NCBI GenBank assembly: GCA_014191975.1
Contig: BJHG01000005.1
Span: 1-57,630 of the forward strand
Source: Methylococcaceae bacterium
Lineage (GTDB): Bacteria; Pseudomonadota; Gammaproteobacteria; Methylococcales; Methylomonadaceae
Length of the DNA stretch: 57,630 bases
Reading direction: 5' to 3'
Both the position numbers and the translations under genes were made by a program. Under the pieces are notes generated by a model. The model did not search any database. It saw only the letters and a list, made by a program, of their open reading frames with translations, and was not told where the DNA came from. Below, one piece after another: positions 48,868 through 57,630 of this stretch; position 1 is the stretch's first letter, and every line of letters starts with the position of its first letter.

Positions 48868-50661
48868 ATGAAAATTAAACGCTATTTTGCTGAAAATATA
48901 CGACAAGCAATGCAACTGGTTCGTGATGAATTAGGCGCTGATGCTGTGATTATGTCGAATCGAAACGTTGAAGGTGGTGTTGAGATTGTTGCCGCGCGTG
49001 ATTTTGATGAACAAGTTATTCGGGCAAATGCAACAACGCAAGGACGTGAAGTTGAATCCGACTTTTTCAAACAATCAAAACCGGAAAGACATTCTAAAAG
49101 TGTCGATTTGCCAGACTTTCAAGCAGAAAGAAAAAATTTACACGTCATTAGCAGCCCTCGTAAAAAAGAAGAGCCTGTTTTTAGTTCGAGTAGTGCGAAA
49201 CGTGGTATTGATCAATATACCGGTTATGCGGAAAAAGTTCAGTTGCGCGGAAATCCAGATGCAGTGAAACACAGTTTTACGACTGAGGCGGCACCAAAAC
49301 GTGCCCCGTCTACTCCACCATCAGTAATGATTAAAGTTCCACAAAAATCGGCAGCGAAACCACAGCCACAATACAGTCAACAAATGCCGCAACGCGAATC
49401 AATGTATCGTGAGGATTATCATCGCGAACCACCAGAACCACGTTATCAACAACCAATATACCGTGAACCACAGCGTGAAACTGCACCGCAACGTGCCGCA
49501 ATTATGCCGAAAATTCGTGACACGCATACTGAAGTGAATAACGAGGCACACGAGTTACGTCAAAATTTTAGTACTCCTACTTATACAGATGAGTTTGATG
49601 AATTTTTAAATGAGGCAGCGCAAGAAACTTACGTTGAGCCAACGTATAAATTAACACAAGCCGAGTCGGCGGCTGTTGCGATAGCCGAAATTCCTAAGCC
49701 TGTTGTGGTTGAAGAAGAAAGTGTGTCAGAAAAATTGTTGTTGCAGGTGACAAAAGATTTGAAGTCGTTACGCAACACAATGGACAGTAAATTCTCGAGC
49801 ATCAATTTCGCGAATCATTCCCAAAATCCAAATACAACACCTGTTCGTAGTGAATTATTGCAAAAATTGGCACGAATGAGTGTTTCAAAAAAATTAAGTA
49901 TCAAAGTTGCGAACCGTTTTGTGAATCACACTAATTTTGATTTTGTCTTCACTCAAGCACAAGAATTATTGGCAAAAGTATTACCAATTACTACAGATAA
50001 TTTACTTGAAACAGGGGGTATTGTGGCATTAGTTGGACCCACTGGTGTGGGTAAAACAACAAGTGTTGCCAAAATTGCCGCGCAATTCACGCTCAAACAT
50101 GGGGCAAATCAAGTCGCGTTAATCACGACAGATAATTACCGAATTGCGGCACATGAACAGTTAAATACTTATGGAAGAATTCTAGGAATTCCAGTACGAA
50201 TTGCATCGAGTTCAGCAGAATTGCGACAGCTAATTTTAAGTTTTTCAGATAAAAAACTCATTTTGATTGATACCGCTGGTATGAGCCAACGTGATATGAA
50301 ATTAATTGAGCAAATCAGTACGCTTAAAGATAATAACTTAGCAATTAAATCTTATCTTGTAATGTCTGCTGCGACTGAGTACAAAGCAATGAACGAGATT
50401 ATTGATGCGTTTCATATTTTCAAACCGCAAGCTGTCATTCTGACAAAACTGGATGAGGCCGCAACAATTGGTTCGGCGTTATCGTCGTTAATTGAGCATA
50501 ATTTACCATTATCTTTTGTGACTAACGGTCAGCAAGTTCCTGAAGATATGTGTCATCCAGATGCAAGAGACTTAGTCAGTCAATGCGTAATGGAATTAGA
50601 TAATGAATCTGATGATTACGAAGAAAATAATGAAGCGTGGGTGGCTCAAGGTTATGCTTAA
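48868..50661 (+). CDS. flhF: FlhF, SRP-type GTPase for flagellar placement
   Basis: FlhF sets the number and polar place of flagella. The 597-residue protein has the B domain (MKIKRYFAENIRQAMQLVRD), a long Pro/Gln/Arg-rich linker near 90-230 (YREDYHREPPEPRYQQPIYR), then NG domains with GPTGVGKTTSVAKIAAQF, DTAGMSQRD and TKLDEAATIGSAL. The linker is long and low-complexity. Its end overlaps flhG by eight bases. Confidence 0.96.
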   Translation: MKIKRYFAENIRQAMQLVRDELGADAVIMSNRNVEGGVEIVAARDFDEQVIRANATTQGREVESDFFKQSKPERHSKSVDLPDFQAERKNLHVISSPRKKEEPVFSSSSAKRGIDQYTGYAEKVQLRGNPDAVKHSFTTEAAPKRAPSTPPSVMIKVPQKSAAKPQPQYSQQMPQRESMYREDYHREPPEPRYQQPIYREPQRETAPQRAAIMPKIRDTHTEVNNEAHELRQNFSTPTYTDEFDEFLNEAAQETYVEPTYKLTQAESAAVAIAEIPKPVVVEEESVSEKLLLQVTKDLKSLRNTMDSKFSSINFANHSQNPNTTPVRSELLQKLARMSVSKKLSIKVANRFVNHTNFDFVFTQAQELLAKVLPITTDNLLETGGIVALVGPTGVGKTTSVAKIAAQFTLKHGANQVALITTDNYRIAAHEQLNTYGRILGIPVRIASSSAELRQLILSFSDKKLILIDTAGMSQRDMKLIEQISTLKDNNLAIKSYLVMSAATEYKAMNEIIDAFHIFKPQAVILTKLDEAATIGSALSSLIEHNLPLSFVTNGQQVPEDMCHPDARDLVSQCVMELDNESDDYEENNEAWVAQGYA

Positions 50662-51523
50662 ACAACAGGATCAGGCCGATGGCATTCGTCGCATGAGTAA
50701 AAGTAAACCTGTGCGTGTTATTGCTGTGGCGAGCGGAAAAGGTGGTGTCGGTAAAACTAATGTTTCTGTGAATGTTGGGATTTCATTGGTGCAAATGGGA
50801 CAGCGTGTTGTTTTAATGGACGCAGATATGGGATTAGCAAATGTTGATATTTTACTTGGTGTTTATCCGAAATATAATTTGTCACACGTTTTAGCGGGGG
50901 AAAAAACCTTAGATGAAATTATGGTGACAGCTCCGTCAGGTTTAAAACTGATTCCTGGTGCATCCGGCATTCAAAAAATGACTGAGCTTTCGACTATCGA
51001 ACAAGCCGCTGTTATTCGTGCTTTCAGTGAAATTGACCAGCAAATTGATGTATTAATTGTCGATACGGCGGCAGGAATTTCAGCCAGTGTTGTCAATTTT
51101 TCACGGGCGTGCCAAGAAATTATTATTGTTATTTGTGACGAACCAACCTCATTGACAGATGCGTATGCCTTTATTAAATTGTTAAATCGAGATTACGCTT
51201 GCAACAACTTTCATATTATTGCGAATATGGTGCAAACGGTTCAGCAGGGTAGGGCGTTATTTCAAAAACTGAATAAAGTAACTGACAATTATTTGGATGT
51301 CACGTTGCAATTTGCAGGCGCAATTCCTTATGATGAATATTTGCGCGAATCTGTAAAAAAACAAACGCCTGTTGTGATTGGCTTTCCACGCAGTAAGTCC
51401 GCGCAGGCGATGAAATCGATTGCCACAAAGATTGGGAATTGGCCATTAAAAACTCAAGCAGGTGGATATATTGAATTTTTCATTGAGCGAATGGTGAAAT
51501 ATTCTCAGAAGGATATTGCATGA
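50654..51523 (+). CDS. flhG: FlhG (FleN), MinD-like flagellar number regulator
   Basis: FlhG limits flagellar number by acting on FlhF and on FleQ-type activators. From ATG 50654 it has 289 residues, with the deviant Walker A VASGKGGVGKTNVSVNVG, DADMGLANVDILLG and VDTAAGIS. The C-terminal amphipathic end contains FFIERMVKYS. The start overlaps flhF by eight bases. Upstream in-frame codons are less likely. Confidence 0.95.
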   Translation: MLKQQDQADGIRRMSKSKPVRVIAVASGKGGVGKTNVSVNVGISLVQMGQRVVLMDADMGLANVDILLGVYPKYNLSHVLAGEKTLDEIMVTAPSGLKLIPGASGIQKMTELSTIEQAAVIRAFSEIDQQIDVLIVDTAAGISASVVNFSRACQEIIIVICDEPTSLTDAYAFIKLLNRDYACNNFHIIANMVQTVQQGRALFQKLNKVTDNYLDVTLQFAGAIPYDEYLRESVKKQTPVVIGFPRSKSAQAMKSIATKIGNWPLKTQAGGYIEFFIERMVKYSQKDIA

Positions 51524-51557
51524 ATTCTGTCTTTCTTAATTTTAAACAGGGGGTTGC

Positions 51558-52280
51558 ATGAGTGCAGCTGCAATGTACAATTTTGTTCAAGTCGGTGGCA
51601 TCAACGCGCAAATCATGCAGCATGCGTCGCTGGTTAAACGTATCGCCTACCATTTATTGAGTAAATTGCCTGATTCAGTTCAAGTAGATGATTTAATTCA
51701 AGCGGGGATGCTGGGTTTGTTGGAGTCTATAAAAAACTACGATTCCAGCAAAGGCGCGAGTTTTGATACTTATGCTGGAATTCGGATTCGTGGTTCAATG
51801 CTCGATGAAGTTCGCCGTTGCGATTGGGTTCCTCGTTCAGTTTATAAAAAATCGAGATTTATTAGTGATGCCATTCGCATCATCGAAAATCAAACAGGAA
51901 CGGCAGCGAAAGACTGTGATGTTGCCGAATATCTTGGTATTAGTTTAGATGAATACAACCATATTTTACAAGATTCAAGTAATTGCCGTATTTTCAGTGT
52001 TGAAGAATTAGCGCAAACTGGTGATAATTACCTAGAAGAGGCTTCTGGCATTTCTGAAGCGCCATTAGAAAGTATAACTCGTGACGGTTTTCAGCAGGCG
52101 TTAAGTATGGCAATTGGTAGTTTGCCAGAACGTGAGAAATTGATTATTTCGCTGTATTACAACGAAGAATTGAATCTCCGTGAAATTGGGCAAATCTTAA
52201 ATCTTACAGAATCACGGGTTAGTCAAATCAGTTCTCAAGCTGTGATAAGACTACGCTCACGATTAAGTGATTGGCTATAA
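51558..52280 (+). CDS. fliA: FliA, flagellar sigma factor 28
   Basis: FliA transcribes late flagellar genes. The 240-residue protein has region 2 (VDDLIQAGMLGLLESIKNYD and GIRIRGSMLDEVRRCDWVPR), region 3 and region 4 with LNLREIGQILNLTESRVSQI. GGGGG provides the ribosome site. The gene is last in the cluster; a terminator follows, and cheY/cheZ/cheA, often next in gammaproteobacteria, are absent. Confidence 0.97.
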   Translation: MSAAAMYNFVQVGGINAQIMQHASLVKRIAYHLLSKLPDSVQVDDLIQAGMLGLLESIKNYDSSKGASFDTYAGIRIRGSMLDEVRRCDWVPRSVYKKSRFISDAIRIIENQTGTAAKDCDVAEYLGISLDEYNHILQDSSNCRIFSVEELAQTGDNYLEEASGISEAPLESITRDGFQQALSMAIGSLPEREKLIISLYYNEELNLREIGQILNLTESRVSQISSQAVIRLRSRLSDWL

Positions 52281-52338
52281 GCCAAGACTGAATCGTGGTT
52301 ACAGGGAAAACCAATGCTGAATTATCGTGAATGATATT

Positions 52339-52385
52339 AAAGGCGGGGATGTTATCTTATGGGGTTAGCATAACCGCCTTTTGTT
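52339..52385 (+). terminator. Terminator after fliA
   Basis: AAAGGCGG pairs with CCGCCTTT, with an inner GTTAT/ATAAC helix, followed by TTGTTATTTT. It ends the flagellar operon. Confidence 0.75.
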
Positions 52386-52490
52386 ATTTTACAAAGACGG
52401 CACGGTGGGTATAACTTTATTAAAATTACTATTTAGATACGATAAAAATTCTCAAAAAATGTTACCGTAAATGAAAATCGGAGTTTAATC

Positions 52491-52664
52491 ATGTTAGAAA
52501 TTCAAGCCGTTACCCCCTCTTATCGTGTTTTTAAGGTAAAAAAAATACACCAAGATGAATACCGTACGCCTAACAAATCCCCTCGAAATAATTTAAAATC
52601 AGAAGAGAAAGAAGATGAGCGGAATGAATCAACTCCTAGATTACACATCGATGAACTTGTCTGA
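52491..52664 (+). CDS. Small flagellum-cluster protein, 57 residues
   Basis: The frame from ATG 52491 (GGAG upstream) reads MLEIQAVTPSYRVFKVKKIH at its start and ends RLHIDELV. Small proteins with an IQA..P.Y.V.KV start and a HID..V end occur beside flagellar genes in other gammaproteobacteria as far as I recall; no function is known. It overlaps the DUF2802 gene by 50 bp in another frame, so the two are translationally linked or the downstream start is later (52651). Confidence 0.55.
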   Translation: MLEIQAVTPSYRVFKVKKIHQDEYRTPNKSPRNNLKSEEKEDERNESTPRLHIDELV

Positions 52665-53073
52665 AGACTTGTTATTAATAGGGCTTATCTTTATCGCACT
52701 TATTTTTGTTGCAATACTTTTTGCAGTATTTTTATTAAGCCGTTTAGTTTTAAAATTGAAGCGCGAATGTGCGAATTTGACAATAATTGTGAACGACAAT
52801 AAGAATGATATTTATGGATTATGTTCATCAGCATTGACGGTAAACGAAAAAACCGCGACTTCATATGAACAATTGCATAATTTAAAGCAACTTTTGGCGA
52901 GTGTCGTTGAAAAAATGACTGAATTACAGCAGGGGAATTTTGAAAATAATCCATATAACTTGGATATTCGTAAAGTTCGTGGTGGCGCAAACGTCGAAGA
53001 ATTGATGAAGCAATCTAATTTAAGTTATGACGAAGCGGCATTATTAGTTCGTCTACATGGCAACAAAGCCTGA
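52615..53073 (+). CDS. DUF2802 membrane protein linked to flagellar genes
   Basis: The 152-residue protein has one membrane span near 20-45 ([20 protein letters not shown]), a helical, probably coiled-coil middle, and the DUF2802 end [26 protein letters not shown] pattern. DUF2802 genes lie near flagellar or chemotaxis genes in Pseudomonas and relatives; role unknown. A good AGAGAAAGAAG site supports 52615; ATG 52651 is an alternative. Confidence 0.8.
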   Translation: MSGMNQLLDYTSMNLSEDLLLIGLIFIALIFVAILFAVFLLSRLVLKLKRECANLTIIVNDNKNDIYGLCSSALTVNEKTATSYEQLHNLKQLLASVVEKMTELQQGNFENNPYNLDIRKVRGGANVEELMKQSNLSYDEAALLVRLHGNKA

Positions 53074-53104
53074 TTTAAAAATTTCGAAATTTAAGAGAAA
53101 AATT

Positions 53105-54148
53105 GTGAATGAAGAAAACAAAAGTGGTTTAAATTACAAAGATGCGGGCGTAGACATTGCGGCGGGAAATGCACTGGTCGAACGTATCAAGCCAATTGCC
53201 GCAAGAACCCGTATTCCAGGTGTAATGGCGGGATTAGGTGGCTTTGGTTCATTATTTGAATTGCCACTTGACCGTTATAAAAATCCTGTTTTAGTTTCAG
53301 GCACAGACGGAGTTGGTACAAAATTGAGATTAGCGATTGATTCGGGTATTCACAACACGGTCGGCATCGATTTAGTTGCTATGTGTGTCAACGATATTAT
53401 TGTACAAGGAGCAGAACCTCTGTTCTTTTTAGATTATTTTGCAACGGGAAAATTAGATGTAAATACCGCTGCTGCGGTCATTGAAGGAATTGGCAAGGGT
53501 TGTGAATTGGCGGGTGCAGCATTAGTGGGTGGTGAAACCGCTGAAATGCCAAATATGTACGCTGACGGTGACTATGATTTAGCGGGTTTTTGTGTGGGCA
53601 TCGTTGAAAAATCTGAAATGCTTGACGGTAGCAAAGTCAGTGTGGGTGATAAATTGATTGGTTTGGCTTCTTCGGGCGCACATTCCAATGGTTATTCGTT
53701 GATTCGTAAAATTATCGAACGTAATCAGGTGTCATTAGACGAACCATTTGATAGCAAAACGCTGGGCGAAACATTACTTGCACCGACGAGAATTTACGTT
53801 AAATCGTTATTGTCATTAATTAAGAAAGTTCCTGTCCATGCTTTGGCACATATTACAGGTGGTGGTTTGACTGAAAATCTACCACGTGTGATTCCCGATA
53901 ATTTGAACGCGCAAATTGATTTGAAAGCGTGGCAGTTTCCCGCCATTTTTGATTGGTTGCAAAGCAACGGCAATGTGTCACAGGCGGATATGTTAATTAC
54001 GTTTAATTGTGGCGTTGGAATGGTAATTTGTGTTGCGGCAGAAGATGAAACTGCGACGTTAAACTTGCTTGCAGAATTAGGTGAAACCGCGTTTGTGATG
54101 GGTGAAATTGTCACAGGTGAAGGTAAAGCAGAAGTGCGCTACAACTAA
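53105..54148 (+). CDS. purM: Phosphoribosylformylglycinamidine cyclo-ligase PurM
   Basis: PurM closes the imidazole ring to give AIR in purine synthesis. From GTG 53105 (site AAGAGAA) the protein has 347 residues: [60 protein letters not shown] and [10 protein letters not shown]. An ATG at 53057 in the same frame overlaps the DUF2802 gene and would add 16 residues with no family match. purN is not adjacent. Confidence 0.95.
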   Translation: MNEENKSGLNYKDAGVDIAAGNALVERIKPIAARTRIPGVMAGLGGFGSLFELPLDRYKNPVLVSGTDGVGTKLRLAIDSGIHNTVGIDLVAMCVNDIIVQGAEPLFFLDYFATGKLDVNTAAAVIEGIGKGCELAGAALVGGETAEMPNMYADGDYDLAGFCVGIVEKSEMLDGSKVSVGDKLIGLASSGAHSNGYSLIRKIIERNQVSLDEPFDSKTLGETLLAPTRIYVKSLLSLIKKVPVHALAHITGGGLTENLPRVIPDNLNAQIDLKAWQFPAIFDWLQSNGNVSQADMLITFNCGVGMVICVAAEDETATLNLLAELGETAFVMGEIVTGEGKAEVRYN

Positions 54149-54155
54149 AAAATTG

Positions 54156-54187
54156 TAAAAAGGGCAGATTCAAAATCTGCCCTTTTT
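54156..54187. terminator. Bidirectional terminator between purM and rsfS
   Basis: AAAAAGGGCAGAT pairs with ATCTGCCCTTTTT; symmetric A and T tracts serve both convergent genes. Confidence 0.9.
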
Positions 54188-54191
54188 ACGT

Positions 54192-54536
54192 TTAAGCTTC
54201 TTCGACAATTGGGTCGCCGACTGTCCACAATCTTTCCAGCTGATAAAAATCTCGGGTTTGTTGTGTCATCGCGTGAACAATCACATCACCTAAATCGAGT
54301 AAGACCCAATCTGAAGTCATATCGCCTTCCATCCCAAGTGGCATTACGCCATTCGCTTTGACTGTCATTTCAACGTAATCACATAAAGCTTTTAAATGTC
54401 GGTTTGATGTACCTGTGACAACAATCATGTAATCGGTAAAACTGGTTTTACCACGCACGTCTAAAACTGTCATGTTAATAGCTTTGCGTTCGTTTAATTC
54501 GCCTTCAACTAAGGCTAAAAGTGCTTCTGTTTGCAT
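54192..54536 (-). CDS. rsfS: Ribosomal silencing factor RsfS
   Basis: RsfS binds L14 and keeps 50S from joining 30S in starvation. The 114-residue protein has DVRGKTSFTDYMIVVTGTSN, RHLKALCDYVEM and the WVLLDLGDVIVHAMTQQTRD block. It is 7 bp after nadD, its usual neighbour. Confidence 0.95.
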   Translation of the reverse strand: MQTEALLALVEGELNERKAINMTVLDVRGKTSFTDYMIVVTGTSNRHLKALCDYVEMTVKANGVMPLGMEGDMTSDWVLLDLGDVIVHAMTQQTRDFYQLERLWTVGDPIVEEA

Positions 54537-54543
54537 TGTGTTC

Positions 54544-55161
54544 CTAAAAATAAAGCTGATGTTGATAAATATAATCGATGACCGCGTCGGGTAATAAAAA
54601 GCACGGATTTTTTCGTGTTGTAATCATACCGCGAATTGCCGTCGCAGAAATTTCTAATTGCGTGATTTGTTGAAAAAATAAAAGTCCCGCAACTTCTTGT
54701 TTTAAAATTTTTTTGTCATTTGTTAAGTGAGTTTTGAAAAATTCGTTTAGGGGATTTAACGTCGCATTCGGGCGAGTAATCACCACAACATGCGCCAAAT
54801 CAAACAATTCTTTCCAACGAAACCACGTCGTAAAGTCATTAAATGCATCACTTCCGATAAATAAAAGTAGTGGCACTTTCCGATAATTGGAGCGCAATGC
54901 AGTCAATGTATCGAACGTGTATGAACCGCCAGCGCGTTGTAATTCTTGAGTGTCAACAATGAAATCGGTTTGATTTTTCACGGCGAGTTGCAGCATTTCT
55001 AATCGTTGCGTGGCGGTTGCTGTTGGCGAATCGCGGTGAACAGGTTGGGCGCACGGAATGAGTCGAACGTGGTCGAGTTCAAATAATTCCTTCAGTTCCA
55101 ACGCCGAGCGTAAATGTCCGTAATGAATTGGATCGAATGTACCGCCAAGTATGCCAATCAT
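54544..55161 (-). CDS. nadD: Nicotinate-nucleotide adenylyltransferase NadD
   Basis: NadD makes deamido-NAD from nicotinate mononucleotide and ATP. The 205-residue protein has MIGILGGTFDPIHYGHLRSA (GXFDPXHXGH nucleotidyltransferase motif), LLFIGSDAFNDFTTWFRW and the ISATAIRG motif. It follows proA with no gap and precedes rsfS. Confidence 0.96.
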   Translation of the reverse strand: MIGILGGTFDPIHYGHLRSALELKELFELDHVRLIPCAQPVHRDSPTATATQRLEMLQLAVKNQTDFIVDTQELQRAGGSYTFDTLTALRSNYRKVPLLLFIGSDAFNDFTTWFRWKELFDLAHVVVITRPNATLNPLNEFFKTHLTNDKKILKQEVAGLLFFQQITQLEISATAIRGMITTRKNPCFLLPDAVIDYIYQHQLYF

Positions 55162-56418
55162 TTACGTTCGAATATGTCCGTCGCCTAATACGATATATTT
55201 TAGCGACGTTAACCCTTTCAAACCAACGGGACCTCTCGCGTGTAATTTGTCAGTGCTAATTCCAATTTCTGCGCCCAAACCGTATTCAAAACCATCAGCA
55301 AAGCGGGTTGACGCATTCACCATCACCGAACTGGAATCGATTTCGCGCAAAAACCGTCGCGCCAACGTGTAATCTTCCGTGACAATGGATTCGGTGTGTT
55401 GCGAGCTGTATTGATGAATGTGATTCATAGCTTCATCGATGCCGCTGACGATTTTTATCGACAAAATCGGCGCAAGATATTCGGTTTGCCAATCTTCTTC
55501 GGTGGCACGAATACAGTTTTTTAGTAATGAACAGGTTTTCGCACAACCGCGTAATTCCACGCCTTTCGAGTAAAATTGTTCGGCGAGCAACGGCAAAATT
55601 TGCGCTGCGATATTTTCAGCAATTAACAGCGTTTCCATCGCGTTGCACACGCCGTAACGGTGGGTTTTAGAATTCACCGCCACGCGAATCGCTTTGTTGA
55701 AATCGGCTTTGTCGTCGATGTAAACATGGCAAATCCCGTCCAAATGTTTGATGACGGGAATCGTCGCTTCTTTGCTGATGCGCTCAATCAAACTTTTGCC
55801 GCCGCGTGGCACAATCACATCGACAAATTCGTTCATCGTAATCAATTCGCCCACCGCCGTGCGGTCGGTGGTTTCGACAATTTGCACCGCCGTCGGTGGC
55901 AATTCGGCTTCAATCAAACCTTGCGTGACACACGCCGCAATAGCCCGATTAGAATGAATTGCCTCCGAACCACCGCGTAAAATACAGGCATTACCCGATT
56001 TCAAGCACAACGCCGCCGCGTCAATCGTCACATTCGGGCGTGATTCGTAAATAATCCCAATTACGCCCAACGGCACGCGCATTTGTCCGACTTGAATGCC
56101 GCTCGGACGATAACTTAAATCGGTGATTTCACCAATCGGGTCGGGCAACGAAGCAACTTGAATTAGCCCGTCAATCATGGCTTGAATGCCTTTTGGCGAG
56201 AGCGTCAATCTGTCCAACGCCGCGTCGTCCAAACTATTTTCTTTGCCCGCGACCAAATCTTTTTGGTTTTCGGTCATCAAATCAGCTTTGCTTTCTTGGA
56301 GCGCGTTCGCAATCGCAATCAACGCACGGTTTTTTAAATTTGTGTCGACGTGACTTAGGATTCGTGCCGCCGTTTTGGCTTGTTGTCCTAACGTTTGCAT
56401 ATAGTTTTGAATGTTCAT
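55162..56418 (-). CDS. proA: Gamma-glutamyl phosphate reductase ProA
   Basis: ProA reduces glutamyl-5-phosphate in proline synthesis. From ATG 56418 it has 418 residues, starting [20 protein letters not shown], with [20 protein letters not shown], the catalytic Cys in [14 protein letters not shown] and a C-terminal [20 protein letters not shown]. An in-frame ATG at 56469 lies inside vapC and is not used by the family. The ATG overlaps the vapC stop (ATGA), so proA translation is probably coupled to the toxin gene. proB is not nearby. Confidence 0.95.
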   Translation of the reverse strand: MNIQNYMQTLGQQAKTAARILSHVDTNLKNRALIAIANALQESKADLMTENQKDLVAGKENSLDDAALDRLTLSPKGIQAMIDGLIQVASLPDPIGEITDLSYRPSGIQVGQMRVPLGVIGIIYESRPNVTIDAAALCLKSGNACILRGGSEAIHSNRAIAACVTQGLIEAELPPTAVQIVETTDRTAVGELITMNEFVDVIVPRGGKSLIERISKEATIPVIKHLDGICHVYIDDKADFNKAIRVAVNSKTHRYGVCNAMETLLIAENIAAQILPLLAEQFYSKGVELRGCAKTCSLLKNCIRATEEDWQTEYLAPILSIKIVSGIDEAMNHIHQYSSQHTESIVTEDYTLARRFLREIDSSSVMVNASTRFADGFEYGLGAEIGISTDKLHARGPVGLKGLTSLKYIVLGDGHIRT

Positions 56419-56843
56419 TTTGTTAATTCCTGTTCCAACAAATTGGTAAAAGGTTGATGATTCTTCCACCGGTAAGTATGAAAATCGCGTCTGTCAGTAG
56501 ATAAAATGCGTCCGTGCCCCAATTCTTCCGCTAATAACACCAGCGAAGCATCCGCCAAATCCATTGGTAAATCGGCGTATTGGGTCATGAATTTTGCTAT
56601 GCGTGGCAAATGCGATTCGCTGATGGTAAATAAACTGAATAAACCCGCCCGTTGCCCATTTAAAAAAGAAACAGATTTAAGTGGATGACAGCGTTTTTGC
56701 AATAAATAACAAACTTCCGTTACAACAGGCAACGTGGTGATTAAGGGTTCGTTAATCGTCAGTGCATAAGCGCGAACTTTTTGATGATGCGTATCTCGTG
56801 GATTAAATAACGCCACCCAAAAACCCGTATCAGCAATAATCAT
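56415..56843 (-). CDS. VapC-like PIN-domain toxin
   Basis: The 142-residue protein has the PIN ribonuclease acids: Asp5 ([14 protein letters not shown]), Glu near 43 ([10 protein letters not shown]), and Asp near 94-98 ([15 protein letters not shown]) and 116-119 (STDRRDF). PIN toxins of VapBC systems cut tRNA or rRNA. It overlaps the antitoxin stop and the proA start by 4 bases each. All acids appear present, so it may be active. Confidence 0.88.
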   Translation of the reverse strand: MIIADTGFWVALFNPRDTHHQKVRAYALTINEPLITTLPVVTEVCYLLQKRCHPLKSVSFLNGQRAGLFSLFTISESHLPRIAKFMTQYADLPMDLADASLVLLAEELGHGRILSTDRRDFHTYRWKNHQPFTNLLEQELTK

Positions 56844-57106
56844 TCATTGCCCCACAAATGCTCTTTATAATTTTCTGATAAATTTTCATCACCACCTTCC
56901 ATGCAACCTAAAAGCCCAACGCTTTCTACAATCGCCAAAATTCTCTCCCCTTCAGTTTGTTGAGTTGCTTGATTTTCTAAAAAACGTTTAGCTTGCCGAT
57001 GTGCGGATTTGGCTTTTAAAAATTCAATAAAATCAAAAACCTCTTGTTGCTCTTGTTCTGGCAACGTAAAAAGCTCGGCGGTGATTTCTTGGGCGGATAA
57101 ATTCAT
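56840..57106 (-). CDS. VapB-like antitoxin (DUF2281 type)
   Basis: From ATG 57106 the protein has 88 residues: LSAQEITAELFTLPEQEQQE, then VFDFIEFLKAKSAHRQAKRF and a tail with YKEHLWGNE. The EVxDFIEFLK form is typical of small antitoxins paired with PIN toxins. An in-frame ATG at 57148 gives 14 more residues, but these derive from a vapC remnant, so 57106 is preferred. It overlaps vapC by four bases. Confidence 0.8.
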   Translation of the reverse strand: MNLSAQEITAELFTLPEQEQQEVFDFIEFLKAKSAHRQAKRFLENQATQQTEGERILAIVESVGLLGCMEGGDENLSENYKEHLWGNE

Positions 57107-57167
57107 TTTATTAATTCCTGCTCTAGCAAATTGGTAAAAGTTTAGCAATTATTCCAGCGATAAGTAT
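57104..57167 (-). pseudogene. Remnant of a second vapC 3' end
   Basis: Minus-strand reading gives NTYRWNNC, a stop, then [12 protein letters not shown] and TGA, closely matching the intact vapC end ([21 protein letters not shown] region). The TGA overlaps the antitoxin ATG just as the intact vapC stop overlaps proA. It appears to be the tail of a deleted upstream toxin gene. Confidence 0.8.
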
Positions 57168-57313
57168 TGGAGCATTATAATTTATCGTGGGATTGAAAGA
57201 TAAATAATCACAAGCATTGAAATTATTCTTAAAACTTATGGTTTTAGGTGTAGTATTCATGTGTAATATTCTTTACAAAAAAACAAACACTTAATTTATC
57301 TTGGGACAATTTT

Positions 57314-57541
57314 ATGGCTGTAGAAAAAGTAGAAGCAAATATTTCTGTTCAGTTTTCTTATGTGAATGGACTAACAACAAGTTTCAGTGGAATCATTGAA
57401 AATTTATCCACATTAGAATGGAATTCGCCACTTTATGACGATACAAAACCTTCGTACGACTTGAGTTTCAAAGCGGCAAAAACATCTGATACGCCAGCAG
57501 GAGTAAAGTGGACCCCATTGTCCAGACAAATAATGTCTTAA
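57314..57541 (+). pseudogene. Small ORF probably cut by an insertion-sequence end
   Basis: The 75-codon frame begins MAVEKVEANISVQFSYVNGL with an upstream GGGA site. It has no recognised domain. From about 57511 its codons run into a sequence that looks like an IS terminal repeat (TGGACCCC...TCCAGACA), so the true C-terminus is likely lost and the last ten residues are IS-derived. Confidence 0.45.
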
Positions 57542-57630
57542 TTTAAGATAGAGTCTGTTTACACTCCAGCTGAATGGCGCTGTCCCATTTTTTTAAACCA
57601 GAACTGATGTTTCTGTTGTTGCGTATTTAT
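57511..57630 (-). mobile_element. Possible IS3-family element end, running off the window
   Basis: The end TGGACCCCATTGTCCAGACA resembles the terminal repeats of IS2-type IS3 elements (TGG.CCCC...TCCAGACAA). Going inward on the minus strand, a frame from the window edge to TAA at 57559 reads INTQQQKHQFWFKKMGQRHS, similar to tails of IS3-family OrfB (WI..QQ.K). The rest lies outside the window. Evidence is modest. Confidence 0.4.

Noticed and set aside
52425-52450. Sigma-28 promoter before the 57-residue gene
   Set aside because: TAAA and TACGATAA are present, but the spacing is 13 bases instead of 15, so the match is too weak to call.

Overview
The window comes from an AT-rich gammaproteobacterial chromosome. 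This is inferred from the gene orders rpsP-rimM-trmD-rplS, ypjD next to ffh, fliLMNOPQR-flhBA-flhFG-fliA and hda-like next to a DUF2069 gene. A PedC-like ABC permease (usually linked to PQQ alcohol dehydrogenases) and an Entner-Doudoroff dehydratase (edd) would suit a methylotroph such as a Methylococcales relative, but the genus cannot be fixed from this sequence.

Layout. 1-8749 is a CRISPR-Cas locus: 32 repeats with 31 spacers (186-2073), a leader, and a five-gene operon on the minus strand, cas1, cas2-3, cas7fv, cas5fv, cas6f. There is no cas8f, so this is the minimal type I-F2 (I-Fv) system known from Shewanella putrefaciens. The array is a mosaic: 13 leader-distal repeats are the standard I-F sequence, and 19 leader-proximal repeats differ from them at the same three positions. 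8750-10212 holds a G-tract region, a plasmid-like SSB gene and three tRNAs (Gly, Cys, Thr). 10284-12083 holds an SH3-like membrane protein, the PedC-like permease and a 47-residue membrane peptide. 12170-20054 is a six-gene minus-strand operon, feoA-feoB-feoC-ugd-rfbB-hsp70, in which every junction is a 4-base overlap. 20285-28132 runs forward: gyrA, a split YeeE/YedE sulfur transporter, a scarred duplication holding IS982 and IS1 remnants, ftsH, an arsC/Spx-like gene, a DUF2069 gene and a broken hda.

28194-40906 is mostly housekeeping: edd, trkA-trkH, cca, ypjD, ffh, rpsP-rimM-trmD-rplS, ubiD and a beta-carbonic anhydrase followed by the stump of a SulP bicarbonate/sulfate transporter. 41548-52280 is a flagellar export, switch and regulation operon behind a predicted sigma-54 promoter. 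It is followed by two small flagellum-linked genes (52491-53073) and purM. The right end carries, on the minus strand, a VapBC-type toxin-antitoxin pair fused by overlap to proA-nadD-rsfS, then a truncated ORF ending at what looks like the end of an IS3-family element.

The points most worth a second look are the block switch in CRISPR repeat sequence, in which the newer repeat gains a base pair across the predicted Cas6f cut site; the yedE-ftsH duplication with nested insertion-sequence scars; the nonsense-interrupted hda; the SulP stump beside carbonic anhydrase, with the whole segment lying between 26-bp direct repeats; and the vapC remnant upstream of the toxin-antitoxin pair that leads into proA.
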